NCBI RefSeq assembly: GCF_002220775.1
Contig: NZ_CP019685.1
Location: 310,001 to 374,000 of the forward strand
Source: Campylobacter sputorum
GTDB taxonomy: Bacteria; Campylobacterota; Campylobacteria; Campylobacterales; Campylobacteraceae
Direction of reading: 5' to 3'
DNA: 64,000 bases
Positions 47,221-60,255 of the stretch are shown here, one piece after another. How positions within the stretch are numbered: the first letter of the stretch is position 1; each line of letters opens with the position of its first letter. Both the position numbers and the translations under genes were made by a program. The notes beneath the pieces are model-generated. The model ran no database searches and was not told the DNA's origin. It was given only the letters and a program-made list of their open reading frames with translations.

Positions 47221-47750
47221 GTTAGAAGTATTTTTGTGCCTATTAAAATAAGTATAAGCCCACCTAAAAACACGGCTTTTGATTCTAGTATCTCACCTAT
47301 TTTTTTACCTATATAAAAAGCTATTATACACAAAATAAAACATACTATACCTATAATCAACACTAGGTAAAAGATATTATTTTCTTCAAAACTAAAAGTA
47401 ATTCCAACTGCCATAGCATCGATGCTTGTAGCTATGCCACCTAAGATAAAATCTTTAGTACAAACATCTTTTTGTTCATTTTTATCTTGCGTTTGAAAGC
47501 TCTCTTTCATCATTTTTATTCCAAGAAAAGAGAGTATTAAAAATGCTACAAAATGATCTATTTTTTCTATAAAATTAACAAAACTAAGTCCTAAAATATA
47601 CCCAAAAAACGGCATTAAAGCTTGAAAAAAGCCGTATATAAAAGCCATTTTTAAAACTACATTAAATTTAAAGTTACACTTTGAACCGCTCGCCATACTT
47701 AGAGCAACGCTATCCATAGCAAGAGCAAAAGCTATTAAGAAAATTTCCAA
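47196..47750 (-). CDS. mntP: Manganese efflux pump MntP
   Basis: 184 residues, six membrane spans, two DUF204 repeats with the metal-site aspartates in FALAMDSVALSMASG and GGIATSIDAMAVGITF. Family members export Mn2+. TTG start at 47750 with AAGGAT upstream. I looked for a yybP-ykoY type leader in the sequence upstream and saw none. Confidence 0.9.
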   Translation of the reverse strand: MEIFLIAFALAMDSVALSMASGSKCNFKFNVVLKMAFIYGFFQALMPFFGYILGLSFVNFIEKIDHFVAFLILSFLGIKMMKESFQTQDKNEQKDVCTKDFILGGIATSIDAMAVGITFSFEENNIFYLVLIIGIVCFILCIIAFYIGKKIGEILESKAVFLGGLILILIGTKILLTHLGILSL

Positions 47751-47940
47751 AGATTATCCTTGATTATAAATAAAAGTAAAATTATATTTCATAAGTACTT
47801 AAATGTAAATTTGGTAATTTTTTGATTATTATGTTCTAGCTAGTATTAAACTATTAAATTTAAACTATGTTTTAATAATTTTATATAAAATAGACAACTA
47901 GGTATTTTAAATTAAAGTATTTTTATAAAAACAGCCCTAG

Positions 47941-48581
47941 GCTCTTTTCAACTCTTTTAAAATATTACGCACCTTTTATAGCACAGAAAAAAAATAATGA
48001 GTATTTTTGTATACTAAAAGTATTAGAAGATGAGAATAAAGCAGTTATTTACGATTGTGGAAATGAAACAAGGGAAGTAAGTTTTGATGAGCTTGATAAA
48101 TTAGTAAATTTAAAATTTATTGTTTTAACGCATAAATCTATAAATTCTCTGATTAAATTTGGCTTTGCTTGATTTTATAAAAGAATTGTTTTTGAAATTT
48201 TAATAGCCACTTTTATCTGTAATACCTGCAAATGAGCTGCTTATAATAAAGGCAAATGTATTAAATAAAGACATTGGATTTTTAAGTGTAGGTCAAGAAG
48301 TTGCTATAAAAATAGATACTTTTAATTTTCAAAAATATGGCAAACTTTATGGTAAGTTGTTTTATATATCAAATGATTCATTAAAAGATGAGAAACTTGG
48401 CGAAATTTATGAGATAAAAGTAGAACCAAAACAAACTACGCTTTTAGTGGATGGAGAAGAAAAAAGCATAGAACCAGGAATGAGCGTAAGTGCTGAGATA
48501 AAAACAGGCAAACGAAGAGTTATAGAGCTTTTTGTTTATCCTATCATTAAATATTTAGACGAAGGATTAAGTGTTAGATAA
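47941..48581 (+). pseudogene. Fused remnants of type I secretion genes hlyB and hlyD
   Basis: 47942-48172 reads as the C39-like N-terminal domain of an HlyB/LapB-type ABC exporter (APFIAQKKNNEYFCILKV, VIYDCGNETREVSFDELD), ending IKFGFA at a stop, where family members continue WFYK. 48216-48581 is in frame with the C-terminal part of an HlyD membrane-fusion protein (SVIPANELLIIKANV, NKDIGFLSVGQEVAIKIDTF, VKPG-like EPGMSVSAEIKTGKRRV, YLDEGLSVR). The ABC core and the HlyD hairpin are missing, so an internal deletion joined the two genes. No substrate toxin is nearby. The stretch 47761-47940 has no gene. Confidence 0.78.
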
Positions 48582-48607
48582 ATTTATAGTATTTTTTTAA
48601 ATTTTGA

Positions 48608-48613
48608 TATAAT
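48608..48613 (+). promoter_or_regulatory. -10 box of the following secreted-protein gene
   Basis: TATAAT in TTTTGATATAATCCC, 27 bases before the ATG at 48640. Confidence 0.6.
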
Positions 48614-48639
48614 CCCATTTTTAAATTTAAGGAACTTGT

Positions 48640-49263
48640 ATGAAAAAATTGATATTCGTTTTTATATTGGCTCAGAGTTTTGTTTTTGCTTCTTGGGATA
48701 TGGCTATATCAAATGCAATGATTTCTCTAAAAAGTTACTATACTTATGATGTTGCAAATTATAAAAAATCTTTGTTAGAAGTTATAAAACAGAGCGAGGA
48801 AGCGATTTTAAATCCAAAAAATGGGGATTTTATAGTAAATTTACCAAAAAAATCTAGTGAAATTTTGAAAAATGCTGATAAAAATGGAAGACTAAATGAT
48901 AAATTTAGCGAAATTTTAAATTTAGTTTTTAAACAAAATGTGCCTTTTATTTCACAAACATTGCAAAAAGCAATATCCTCTATGAGTAATGAACAGGCAA
49001 TAAAAATTATGAATGGAGAACTTTTAAGCAAGTATTTAAAAAATTTAACCTATTTAAAATTAAACACTACTTTTAAAAATAGCATAAAAAACATTACAAA
49101 AAAACCTGAGTATAAGCACACTCTTATGCTAGCAAATAAATCAAAAAGTGGCTTTGAAAATTATCTTGTAGATGATTTTTTAAATGAACTTTTTGAGTTT
49201 TTACAAAATAATGAAAAAGATTTTATAAACGTCCTTTTGGTTTTAGTGCAAACAAAGCGGTAA
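48640..49263 (+). CDS. Secreted helical protein, possibly DUF4197-like
   Basis: 207 residues with a signal peptide (MKKLIFVFILAQSFVFA, about 1-17). The mature part is almost all helix, with paired Lys/Leu patterns and no cysteine. Length, signal and the helical repeats recall DUF4197 proteins of epsilonproteobacteria, but that assignment is by impression only. Function unknown. Followed 16 bases later by the EamA transporter gene. Confidence 0.65.
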   Translation: MKKLIFVFILAQSFVFASWDMAISNAMISLKSYYTYDVANYKKSLLEVIKQSEEAILNPKNGDFIVNLPKKSSEILKNADKNGRLNDKFSEILNLVFKQNVPFISQTLQKAISSMSNEQAIKIMNGELLSKYLKNLTYLKLNTTFKNSIKNITKKPEYKHTLMLANKSKSGFENYLVDDFLNELFEFLQNNEKDFINVLLVLVQTKR

Positions 49264-49279
49264 ATTTAAAAAAAATAGC

Positions 49280-50191
49280 ATGAGTATAAAAAATAAAACC
49301 TTACTCGCAGACACATCACTTTTAATTGTTGCAATTAGCTGGGGCTGTACATTTTTAATAGTTCAAGAAGCAATAAACTCAGTAAATGTTTCTAGCTTCT
49401 TGTTTTGGAGATTTTTCTTAGCCACTATTTTGATGTATGTTATCTCTTTTAAATTTGGTATAAAATTTGATAAAAAAAGCGTTATTTGTGGTGCATTTTT
49501 AGGATTATTTTTATTTGGTGGATTTGTTGTTCAAACTTACGCTCTTAAATATACGCTAAGTTCAACAGTAGCTTTTATAACAGGGACAAATGTTGTTATA
49601 GTTCCTTTTTTTATGCTATTAATTTTTAAATTCAAAGTTAGTAAATTTACTATATTTGGTGCAATATTAGCTTTTTTTGGTTTGTATTTTTTAAGTGGTG
49701 CAAATAAAGTAGGTATAGCAATAGGTGAAATACTTGCTTTTATTTGTGCTATTTTTTACGCACTTCATATAACTTTTACGGATAAATTTATCAAAAAATG
49801 TAATATTTATGGTATGGTTACAATGCAATTTTTGATAGTTTCGATTCTTTGCTTGTTTGCAGCTATATTTTTTTCTCAAAACTCTTATGGGGCTAGTAAA
49901 ATTTTAGGTGGCTTAGAAATAAGTAAAAATGGTAATTTTATTTTTGCTGTGTTACTAACTTCTATTGTTGCTACTGTTTTTGCATTTTTCGTCCAAAGTT
50001 TAGCTCAAAAATACACAACAGCAAGCAAGACAGCACTTATTTTCACATTTGAGCCAGTTAGTGCTGGGATATTTGGTTATATTTTTGGAGAGATTTTAAG
50101 CAAAGGACAAATTTTTGGTGCATTTCTTATTATTATTGCTATTTTAATAAGTGAGATAGGAAATACTGTATTAAAAAACAAAAAAACATAA
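49280..50191 (+). CDS. EamA-family (DMT superfamily) transporter
   Basis: 303 residues, ten membrane spans in two EamA halves. FLFWRFFLATILMY and TFEPVSAGIFGYIFGE are typical of the RhaT/YdcZ-like drug and metabolite exporters. The substrate cannot be told. No ribosome site stands out. Possibly cotranscribed with the preceding secreted-protein gene. Confidence 0.87.
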   Translation: MSIKNKTLLADTSLLIVAISWGCTFLIVQEAINSVNVSSFLFWRFFLATILMYVISFKFGIKFDKKSVICGAFLGLFLFGGFVVQTYALKYTLSSTVAFITGTNVVIVPFFMLLIFKFKVSKFTIFGAILAFFGLYFLSGANKVGIAIGEILAFICAIFYALHITFTDKFIKKCNIYGMVTMQFLIVSILCLFAAIFFSQNSYGASKILGGLEISKNGNFIFAVLLTSIVATVFAFFVQSLAQKYTTASKTALIFTFEPVSAGIFGYIFGEILSKGQIFGAFLIIIAILISEIGNTVLKNKKT

Positions 50192-50267
50192 AAAAATATA
50201 TAAATTTAATAACTTCTTAAAGCCCTCTTAGATAAAATTTACTATTTTTATAAAAAAAGGTAACATT

Positions 50268-53021
50268 ATGGACTACAAAGATACACTTTTGCTTCCTACA
50301 ACTCAATTTCCAATGAGAGGAAATCTTCCTCAAAATGAACAGCAGAGATTTAAAAAATGGTATGGTGAGCTAAAGGTTTATGATAAAATGAAAGAAAAAA
50401 GAGCTAAAACATCAGTAACATTTAATATCCACGATGGTCCACCTTATGCAAATGGGCATCTTCATATTGGACACGCATTAAATAAAATTTTAAAAGATAT
50501 TATTACAAAAACTCACTACTTTTTTGGTGAAAATGTGCGTTATTTACCGGGCTGGGACTGCCATGGTTTGCCGATAGAACAACAAGTTGAAGTTAATCTT
50601 GGCGAAAAGAAAAAAAATGTTTCAAAAGTTGAGATAAGAGAACTTTGTAGAAAACACGCACAAAAATTTATAGAGATTCAAAAAGATGAGTTTAAATCGA
50701 TGGGGATTATTGGTGATTGGGATAATCCTTATTTGACCTTAAAGTTTAAATTTGAAGCTAGAATTTATAAATCACTTTGTGATATAGCAAAAAAGGGTCT
50801 TTTGATACAAAGAAGCAAACCTGTTTTTTGGAGTTGGGCAGCAAAAAGTGCTTTAGCCGAGGCTGAAGTTGAATATAAAGACAAAGAAGATTATAGTGTG
50901 TTTGTTGCATTTGATTTGGGAAAAGAAGCAAATGAAAAAATTGGTGCAAAAAATGCAAAGGCTGTTATATGGACCACTACTCCTTGGACCTTGGTAGCAA
51001 ATCAGGCAATATCATTAAATCCTAATGAAGAGTATGTATTAACATCTGATAATTTAATATTTGCAAAAAAACTTCTTGAAAATGTTAAAAATGAAGGTAT
51101 TACAAACGGCGAAGTAGCAAAAATATTTGCTTCAAAAGATCTAGAAAATTTATATGCTATCAACCCTCTAAATGCAAGAAAATCAACATTTATTTTAGGC
51201 GAACATGTTTTGATGGATGGTGGAAGCGGTTTGGTTCATACTGCCCCTGGACATGGCGAAGATGATTATCAGGTAAGTTTAAAGTATGGTATAGAAGTTA
51301 TAATGCCTGTTGATGAAGAAGGACGCTATGATAATACTCTTAAACTAAAAGGACTTTTGCCAGAAAATCTTTGTGATGAGTTTATAGGGCTTCACATATT
51401 TAAAGCAAATGAGAGAATTTTAGAACTTTTGGGAGATCATCTTTTAAAACAAAGTAAATTTACCCACTCATATCCATTTTGTTGGAGAACACACAAACCG
51501 GTGATTTATAGAGCAACAAAGCAGTGGTTTATAGCGATGGATGAGCCAAAATTAGATGGTAAAACGCTAAGAGAAGTTGCGCTAAATGAACTTAATAATG
51601 TTAAATTTTATCCACAATCTGGTAAAAATCGCATAACTTCTATGATAGAAAACCGCCCTGATTGGTGTATATCAAGACAGAGAGATTGGGGTGTGCCAAT
51701 AGCATTTTTTATAGATAAAACTACACTAGAGCCAATATTTGATGATGATATTTTAAACAATATTTATGATATCTTTGAAAAAGAAGGTGCAGATGCTTGG
51801 TGGAGTAAAGAAATTTCAGAACTTTTACCTAAAAATTCAAAATACAATCCTTTAAATTTAGAAAAAGTAACTGATATACTAGATGTTTGGTTTGATAGTG
51901 GCTCAACTTGGAATGCGGTTTTAACAACAGATGATTATGATGCAGGAAGCTATAAGGCTGATATGTATTTAGAAGGAAGTGACCAACATAGAGGCTGGTT
52001 TCAAAGCTCACTTTTAGTAAGCTGTGCCATAAATGGCCATGCACCATATAAAAGCGTATTAACTCACGGATTTACTGTTGATGAAAAAGGTCAAAAGATG
52101 AGTAAATCAGTGGGAAATGTTGTTTCTCCAGATGATGTTGCTAAACAATACGGTATAGAAATTTTACGCCTTTGGGTTGGAATGAGCGATTATTCTAGTG
52201 ATTTAAAAATAAGCGATAATATTTTAAAACAAATTAGCGAACAATACAGAAAAGTGCGTAACACTATACGATTTTTACTAGCAAATGTTTGTGATTTAGA
52301 TGATATTTATACAAATTTTACTGAACTTGATAAGTGGATTTTAACTAGAGCCAAAGTAGTTTTTGATGAAACATATAGCTGTTTTAAAAACTATGAATAT
52401 TCAAAAGGTTTTAATGCTCTTTTAAATTTTTTAAGCTCTGATTTGAGTGGTATTTATCTTGATATCTGTAAAGATAGGCTTTATTGTGATAAAGTAGATT
52501 CAGATAGAAGAAGAAGTGCACAAAGCACGATGGCTATTATTGCTAGATCCTTACTACCGCTCATTGCCCCTATTTTAACATACACAGTTGATGAGGTTAT
52601 GGATTATGCACCAGATATTATAAAAAATGGTGCAAATGATGCGTTTGATCTAGTTTATAAACCTTTAGAATATGAGTTTAATAGTGATATAGGCTCAGGA
52701 CTAGAAGCAAGAGCTAAGTTTTTTGAAATCATAGATTCATTAAAAAAACAAAAAATTATAAACTCAACCCTAGAGCTTTGTATGCAAACAACATCAAGTG
52801 AGCTTTTGAGTTTGGATTTAGAAGAGATAATGGACTGGTTTATGGTTAGTGAGATGAAAGCTTATGATAATAGCGAGGGATTGGCTGAGTTTGTAGTAGA
52901 TAATTATAAATTTAAACTTCTAAAATCAAACTTGCATAAATGTCCAAGATGTTGGAAACACCAAGCAAAAGAAGAAGGCGAGCTATGTCATAGATGTGAA
53001 AAAGTGATGAAAAATGCTTGA
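50268..53021 (+). CDS. ileS: Isoleucyl-tRNA synthetase
   Basis: Class I synthetase, 917 residues. HIGH motif in [18 protein letters not shown]1 editing domain with TTTPWTL, KMSKS in [10 protein letters not shown], and the C-terminal zinc site CPRCW with CHRCEK. AAAAAGG precedes the ATG. Its last eight bases overlap a tiny membrane-protein gene, then gatA. Confidence 0.97.
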   Translation: MDYKDTLLLPTTQFPMRGNLPQNEQQRFKKWYGELKVYDKMKEKRAKTSVTFNIHDGPPYANGHLHIGHALNKILKDIITKTHYFFGENVRYLPGWDCHGLPIEQQVEVNLGEKKKNVSKVEIRELCRKHAQKFIEIQKDEFKSMGIIGDWDNPYLTLKFKFEARIYKSLCDIAKKGLLIQRSKPVFWSWAAKSALAEAEVEYKDKEDYSVFVAFDLGKEANEKIGAKNAKAVIWTTTPWTLVANQAISLNPNEEYVLTSDNLIFAKKLLENVKNEGITNGEVAKIFASKDLENLYAINPLNARKSTFILGEHVLMDGGSGLVHTAPGHGEDDYQVSLKYGIEVIMPVDEEGRYDNTLKLKGLLPENLCDEFIGLHIFKANERILELLGDHLLKQSKFTHSYPFCWRTHKPVIYRATKQWFIAMDEPKLDGKTLREVALNELNNVKFYPQSGKNRITSMIENRPDWCISRQRDWGVPIAFFIDKTTLEPIFDDDILNNIYDIFEKEGADAWWSKEISELLPKNSKYNPLNLEKVTDILDVWFDSGSTWNAVLTTDDYDAGSYKADMYLEGSDQHRGWFQSSLLVSCAINGHAPYKSVLTHGFTVDEKGQKMSKSVGNVVSPDDVAKQYGIEILRLWVGMSDYSSDLKISDNILKQISEQYRKVRNTIRFLLANVCDLDDIYTNFTELDKWILTRAKVVFDETYSCFKNYEYSKGFNALLNFLSSDLSGIYLDICKDRLYCDKVDSDRRRSAQSTMAIIARSLLPLIAPILTYTVDEVMDYAPDIIKNGANDAFDLVYKPLEYEFNSDIGSGLEARAKFFEIIDSLKKQKIINSTLELCMQTTSSELLSLDLEEIMDWFMVSEMKAYDNSEGLAEFVVDNYKFKLLKSNLHKCPRCWKHQAKEEGELCHRCEKVMKNA

Positions 53022-53120
53022 TAAACCTATGAGTAGCTGGATAATAGTATTTACGCTACTAATTATATTTGCAATTATATATTTTGGCATATTGTTTGTA
53101 AATAAACATAAGGAGAATTA

Positions 53121-53121
<1 letters not shown>
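53014..53121 (+). CDS. 35-residue single-span membrane protein (Cj1060c-like)
   Basis: [12 protein letters not shown] opens a protein with one membrane helix (about 9-29) and a basic tail NKHKEN. It overlaps ileS by eight bases and its stop shares a base with the gatA GTG. C. jejuni has a small gene (Cj1060c) in the same place between ileS and gatA, which supports that it is real. Translation probably depends on ileS. No function known. Confidence 0.7.
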
Positions 53122-55934
<2,813 letters not shown>

Positions 55935-55935
<1 letters not shown>

Positions 55936-57053
55936 TGCTAAATTTACGTACTAAAAAAGAGCACTTTAAAGAGCCATTATATCTAGAGAGTGGACGAATA
56001 CTAGCACCATATGATCTTGTTTATGAAACATATGGTGAGCTAAATTTAAAAAAAGATAATGTCGTAGTTGTTTGTCATGCTTTAACAGGGTCTCATCATG
56101 CAGCTGGTAAATATGAACACGATAATAAATTTGGCTGGTGGAATGACTTAATAGGCGATAATAAAGCCATAGATACAAATAAATTTTTTGTTATTTGTAT
56201 AAATATACTAGGCTCTAGCTTTGGCTCAACTTCGCCTCTTAGTATTGATCCGCATACTAAAAAAAGATATGCTCTTAGCTTTCCTGTTTTAACAATAAGT
56301 GATGTCGTTAAAGCACAAATCAATCTTTTTAAAAGATTGCAAATAAATAGTGTTTATGCGGTTATAGGCGGTTCTTTAGGCGGTATGCAAGCACTTTGCT
56401 ATGCCATAGAGTATCCTAAATTTGCTAAAAATATTATCATTTTAGCTAGTTCATATCAAACCAAACCATGGGCAATAGCTTTTAATACAATTTCTATTGA
56501 AGCTATTAGAAATGATCCTGAGTTTAAAGATGGCAATTATGATGAAAAAGAAATAGCTCAAAAAGGCTTAAAAGGTCTTGCTTTTGGTAGAATGGCTGGA
56601 CATATAAGCTTTCTTTCGCCAACTTCAATGGATAAGAAATTTGGTAGAAATTATGTTCCAACAGATGGTATTTATGAGCTTTTTGGAAGATTTCAGGTAG
56701 ATAATTATATGCAATACAATGGATTTAGTTTTTCAAAAAAATTTGATCCATTGTCTTACATATATATAGCAAAAATGATGAATATTTTTGATTGCACAAG
56801 ACACTATGATAGTCTTGATAACGCATTTAGTAAAATTGAGTCATATCTTACTTTGATTTCTTTTAAAGGAGATATTTTATTTCCTCCGAATTTGATGTTT
56901 GAAATGTATGAAGTTATGAAAAAAATAGATAAAAACAGGGTTAATTATGTTCAGATAGATAGTGATTACGGACATGATGCCTTTTTAGTCGAGATAGATA
57001 AAATAGAGCCATATATAAAAAATGTTTTAAAAGGAGAAAACCATGGAAAATGA
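55935..57053 (+). CDS. metX: Homoserine O-acetyltransferase
   Basis: Alpha/beta hydrolase fold enzyme of methionine synthesis. 372 residues. Nucleophile Ser in GGSLGGMQAL, oxyanion region CHALTGSHHA, Asp in the GDILFPP region and His in SDYGHDAF. It could accept succinyl-CoA in some relatives, so acyl specificity is inferred. GTG start. The 3' end overlaps xseB by 11 bases. Confidence 0.93.
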
Positions 57054-57234
57054 TAATTTTGAAGAAAAACTAAAAAAAATAGATGAAATACTCAATGAGC
57101 TAAATAGTGAAGATATAAATTTACAAAATAGTGTAAATATTTATAAAGAAGGTATAAAACTTTTAAAAGAAAGTAGAAAAATACTTGAAGATATAAAGTT
57201 AGAAGTTGAGTATATAAATAAGGATGAAGAGTGA
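57043..57234 (+). CDS. xseB: Exodeoxyribonuclease VII small subunit
   Basis: 63 residues, two helices: FEEKLKKIDEILNELNS and LQNSVNIYKEGIKLLKES fit the XseB helical hairpin. Partners XseA (not in the window) in processive single-strand DNA degradation. Overlaps metX upstream and the nitrilase-fold gene downstream by four bases. Confidence 0.93.
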   Translation: MENDNFEEKLKKIDEILNELNSEDINLQNSVNIYKEGIKLLKESRKILEDIKLEVEYINKDEE

Positions 57235-58025
57235 AAATTTGTGCTCTTCAACTGCCAACGCTTCCTATGAGTTCAGCAAGGTTGGATTATTATCTTCAAA
57301 TTTGTGCAAATGAGGGTGTAGAGCTAGTTTGTATAGGTGAGTATGTTCTAAATAACTTTTTTAGAGATCTTGTAAAAATGCCAAAAAACCTTATAAAAGA
57401 GCAAAGTGATATGAGAAAAACTATCATGAATGATCTTTGTAAAAAATATGATATAAGCATAGTCGCACCACTTATATTGCAAAAAGGTAGAGGATTTGTA
57501 AAAGTTTGTGCTAAATTTTCTAAGAAGCAAAATAAATTTTATGAACAAAATTTTCTTATGCCCTATTCTCATTGGGATGAAAAGAGCTTTTTTGTAAATT
57601 CACTTACTAAAGTAAATATTCCAACATTTAACATAAATAGGATTAAATTTGCTATTATCAATGCTTATGAGACAAACTTTGATGTTTGTTGGCAAGAGAT
57701 TATGAAAAAAAAAGTAGATGTTGTTATAACACCTAGTGCTTGTACATTTTTTAGCGAAACAAGATGGAAAGAACTTTTAAAAACAAGAGCTTTTACAAAT
57801 TCGATGTATGTTCTTAGGATAAATAGAGTTGGAGAACATAAATACGAAAATGAGATATGGAATTTTTATGGACAAAGTATGCTAATAAATCCTTTTGGTG
57901 ATATTGTAAATGAACTTGGAAAAGATGAAGAAATGCTTATAGTTGATATAGACAAAAAAGAGATAAATAAGGCTAGATCTTTGTGGAAATTTAGTGATCA
58001 GTTAAAAAATATTGAGGTTTTATAA
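57231..58025 (+). CDS. Nitrilase-superfamily protein lacking catalytic Lys and Cys
   Basis: 264 residues covering the nitrilase fold. The Glu of the triad is present (E37 in CIGEY). At the lysine position the block reads YEQNFLMP, so Gln106 replaces Lys. At the nucleophile elbow INAYETNF carries Ala145 where active enzymes have Cys. PSACTFF is the later PSA loop. It is thus probably a pseudoenzyme or binding protein. GTG start overlapping xseB. Shares its stop/start with the ThiF-like gene, so the two are probably made together. Confidence 0.82.
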   Translation: MKICALQLPTLPMSSARLDYYLQICANEGVELVCIGEYVLNNFFRDLVKMPKNLIKEQSDMRKTIMNDLCKKYDISIVAPLILQKGRGFVKVCAKFSKKQNKFYEQNFLMPYSHWDEKSFFVNSLTKVNIPTFNINRIKFAIINAYETNFDVCWQEIMKKKVDVVITPSACTFFSETRWKELLKTRAFTNSMYVLRINRVGEHKYENEIWNFYGQSMLINPFGDIVNELGKDEEMLIVDIDKKEINKARSLWKFSDQLKNIEVL

Positions 58026-58684
58026 TGAATGAGTATTTTCTTAGACAAATTGCACTTTGGGGAGAAGATACTCAAAATTCCTTAAAAGATAAAAAAATAG
58101 CTATAATCGGTAGTGGCGGTCTTGGAAGCTCTCTTGGTTATGCACTTTCATCAAGTGGTATAGGAGAGATTTCTATAGTGGATTTTGATACAGTAAGTTT
58201 GCATAATATCCATAGACAAATACTTTTTGGTATGGAGGATATTGGAAAATACAAGGCTGAAGTTTTTAAAAAAAAGCTAGAAAAAAGATATAATGGCGTA
58301 AAAATAAATGTATATTTAGAGGATTTTTGTGTTTGGAGTAAAAGAGAACTGAAATATGATCTTATTTTAGATGCAACCGATAATATGCCAACAAGAGTTA
58401 TGATAGATACTTTTGCAAAAAATACCAATACTCCTTGGATATATACTAGTGTTGAAGGATTTAATGGACAAATTTGTTTTATTGATAAAGCCAAGTTTGA
58501 TTTTGTAAAGATAAATGATAGAAAACCAGGCGGTATAACTACACCAATTGTTATGTTTATGGCATCATTTGAAGCAAATTTAGCTATAAGGTATTTGGCA
58601 AATTTGGATGTAAAAAAAGACATGTTTTATTATTTAGATATAAGTAGCGGGGAACTTAATATAAATAAATTTAAAATAATTTAG
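58025..58684 (+). CDS. thiF: ThiF/MoeB-family E1-like adenylyltransferase
   Basis: 219 residues. Rossmann motif GSGGLGSSLG, acidic IVDFDTVSLHNIHRQ with the catalytic Arg-Gln, Lys in KYKAEVF and DATDNMPTR are intact, so ATP-dependent adenylation of a C-terminal Gly-Gly partner is likely. The zinc CxxC pairs of MoeB are absent and it ends about 30 residues early. The partner (ThiS, MoaD or other) is not in the window. The symbol reflects the family, not a proven thiamine role. It overlaps the stop of the nitrilase-fold gene. Confidence 0.83.
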   Translation: MNEYFLRQIALWGEDTQNSLKDKKIAIIGSGGLGSSLGYALSSSGIGEISIVDFDTVSLHNIHRQILFGMEDIGKYKAEVFKKKLEKRYNGVKINVYLEDFCVWSKRELKYDLILDATDNMPTRVMIDTFAKNTNTPWIYTSVEGFNGQICFIDKAKFDFVKINDRKPGGITTPIVMFMASFEANLAIRYLANLDVKKDMFYYLDISSGELNINKFKII

Positions 58685-58703
58685 AAGCGAAATCGCTTCT
58701 AAA
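58680..58703. terminator. Bidirectional terminator between thiF and gltS
   Basis: TTTAGAAGCGA (58680-58690) pairs perfectly with 58693-58703. It spans the thiF stop and lies before the gltS stop. Confidence 0.7.
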
Positions 58704-58710
58704 TGCATAC

Positions 58711-59982
58711 TTAACCAAATACTGGTAAAAATAAAAATAGTTTAATAGTTAAGGCGTTTGCTATATCAACAAAAAATCCGCCCATTATAGGAACAACGAT
58801 AAATGCTATTCTTGATGGACCAAAGTGATCTGTTACAGACTGCAAATTTGCTATAGCTGTTGGCGTTGCACCCATACCAAATCCACAATGTCCTGCGACT
58901 AAGCACGCAGCATCGTAGTCTCTGCCACAAATATTAAATGTAACATATCTTAGCCATAAAATAATTACAACTGTTTGTACTGCAAGAAGCGTAAGTAAAG
59001 GAATGGCTAGTTTTGTAAGTTCTATTAAATTTAGAGTCATTATTGCAATTGCAAGGAAGATTGCTAAACTCACATTTCCTATAACGCCAACTTCTCTATC
59101 AAAAACCTGATGTATATTAAAATAATGGAATGAGTTTCTAATTATAATTCCACTAAATAGACACCAAACAAAAGTAGGAAGTGCAAAAGCTGTACCTTTT
59201 AGGAAAAAGTTAATGGTTGTTCCTAAAAACATAGCAAGAGCAAAAAGACCCAAACTTTTTACAAATGACGAACTTGTTATAAGTCGTTGTTTTTCAGGCT
59301 CTGAAAACACCTCATCACTAGTTTGACTATCGCTTTCTTTTTCTGTAGGCTTTAGATTAAATTTTCTAATCAAGCTACCAGCTACTGGACCACCAAATAA
59401 ACCTCCTGCTATCAACCCATAAGTTGCACTTGCCATAGCGATATCTTTTGCTGCTTCAAACATATATGGTGCTTTCATAAAAGTATCGCCCCACGCAGCA
59501 CCTGTTCCGTGTCCTCCGCTTAATGTTATAGAGCCAGCTAATAGACCAAGTAGTGGATTTTCGCCCATTAAAGTCATAAGTCCAACACCAACGGCATTTT
59601 GAACAAACAAGAATGAACATACAGCAATTCCAAAAAGAACTAGAAGTTTTCCACCTTTTTTAAGACTTGCAAAATCTGCACCAAGACCAACTGATGTAAA
59701 GAACATAAGCATAAATGGATCTTTTATAGCTTCGTTAAATTTGATACTTATACCACCTAATGAATATAAAAGAAAAACAAATATAGCAATAACCAAACCG
59801 CCCGTTACTGGCACTGGAATATCGTATTTGTATAAAAAATTTGACTTTTTAGTTAAAAATGTTCCAATCCAAAGAACAAAACATACAACAACAAAAGTAG
59901 CATAAAAGTCCAAGCTTATAGTTGTTATCTCGTTTGCATTGCTAATAGTAGCAAAAGCTATTTTAGTAACACCTTCTGTCAT
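58711..59982 (-). CDS. gltS: Sodium/glutamate symporter GltS
   Basis: 423 residues from ATG 59982. GGAG six bases upstream favours it over the TTG at 59985. Ten or more spans in two inverted halves. The pore-loop signatures ITLSGGHGTGAAWG and VAGHCGFGMGATPTAIANL mark the ESS family. Takes up glutamate with Na+, relevant for an amino-acid-using Campylobacter. Confidence 0.94.
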   Translation of the reverse strand: MTEGVTKIAFATISNANEITTISLDFYATFVVVCFVLWIGTFLTKKSNFLYKYDIPVPVTGGLVIAIFVFLLYSLGGISIKFNEAIKDPFMLMFFTSVGLGADFASLKKGGKLLVLFGIAVCSFLFVQNAVGVGLMTLMGENPLLGLLAGSITLSGGHGTGAAWGDTFMKAPYMFEAAKDIAMASATYGLIAGGLFGGPVAGSLIRKFNLKPTEKESDSQTSDEVFSEPEKQRLITSSSFVKSLGLFALAMFLGTTINFFLKGTAFALPTFVWCLFSGIIIRNSFHYFNIHQVFDREVGVIGNVSLAIFLAIAIMTLNLIELTKLAIPLLTLLAVQTVVIILWLRYVTFNICGRDYDAACLVAGHCGFGMGATPTAIANLQSVTDHFGPSRIAFIVVPIMGGFFVDIANALTIKLFLFLPVFG

Positions 59983-60255
59983 CAAAACTCCTCTAGTAAG
60001 TATTAAGTTGAATTTAGTTGTCGGTTTATAAATTTATAATACATGGAAATGTTTATTAAACCCCATTATTACAATATTTATTTACCGTTCATTCTATCAT
60101 ATAAAATATTAATAAAAATTAAAAAAAATAACTTAATTTTATAAATTTAATCATAAAATGTAATTAAAAAAACAATATCATTTAAATTTAATAATAATTG
60201 TTGTAGAATAAATATTTGAGTTTAAAGTCTATAGCTATAGATAGAAAGGAAAAGT

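Noticed and set aside
58138-58623. 161-codon minus-strand frame inside the ThiF-like gene
   Set aside because: Lies entirely opposite a gene with intact catalytic motifs; no start signal.
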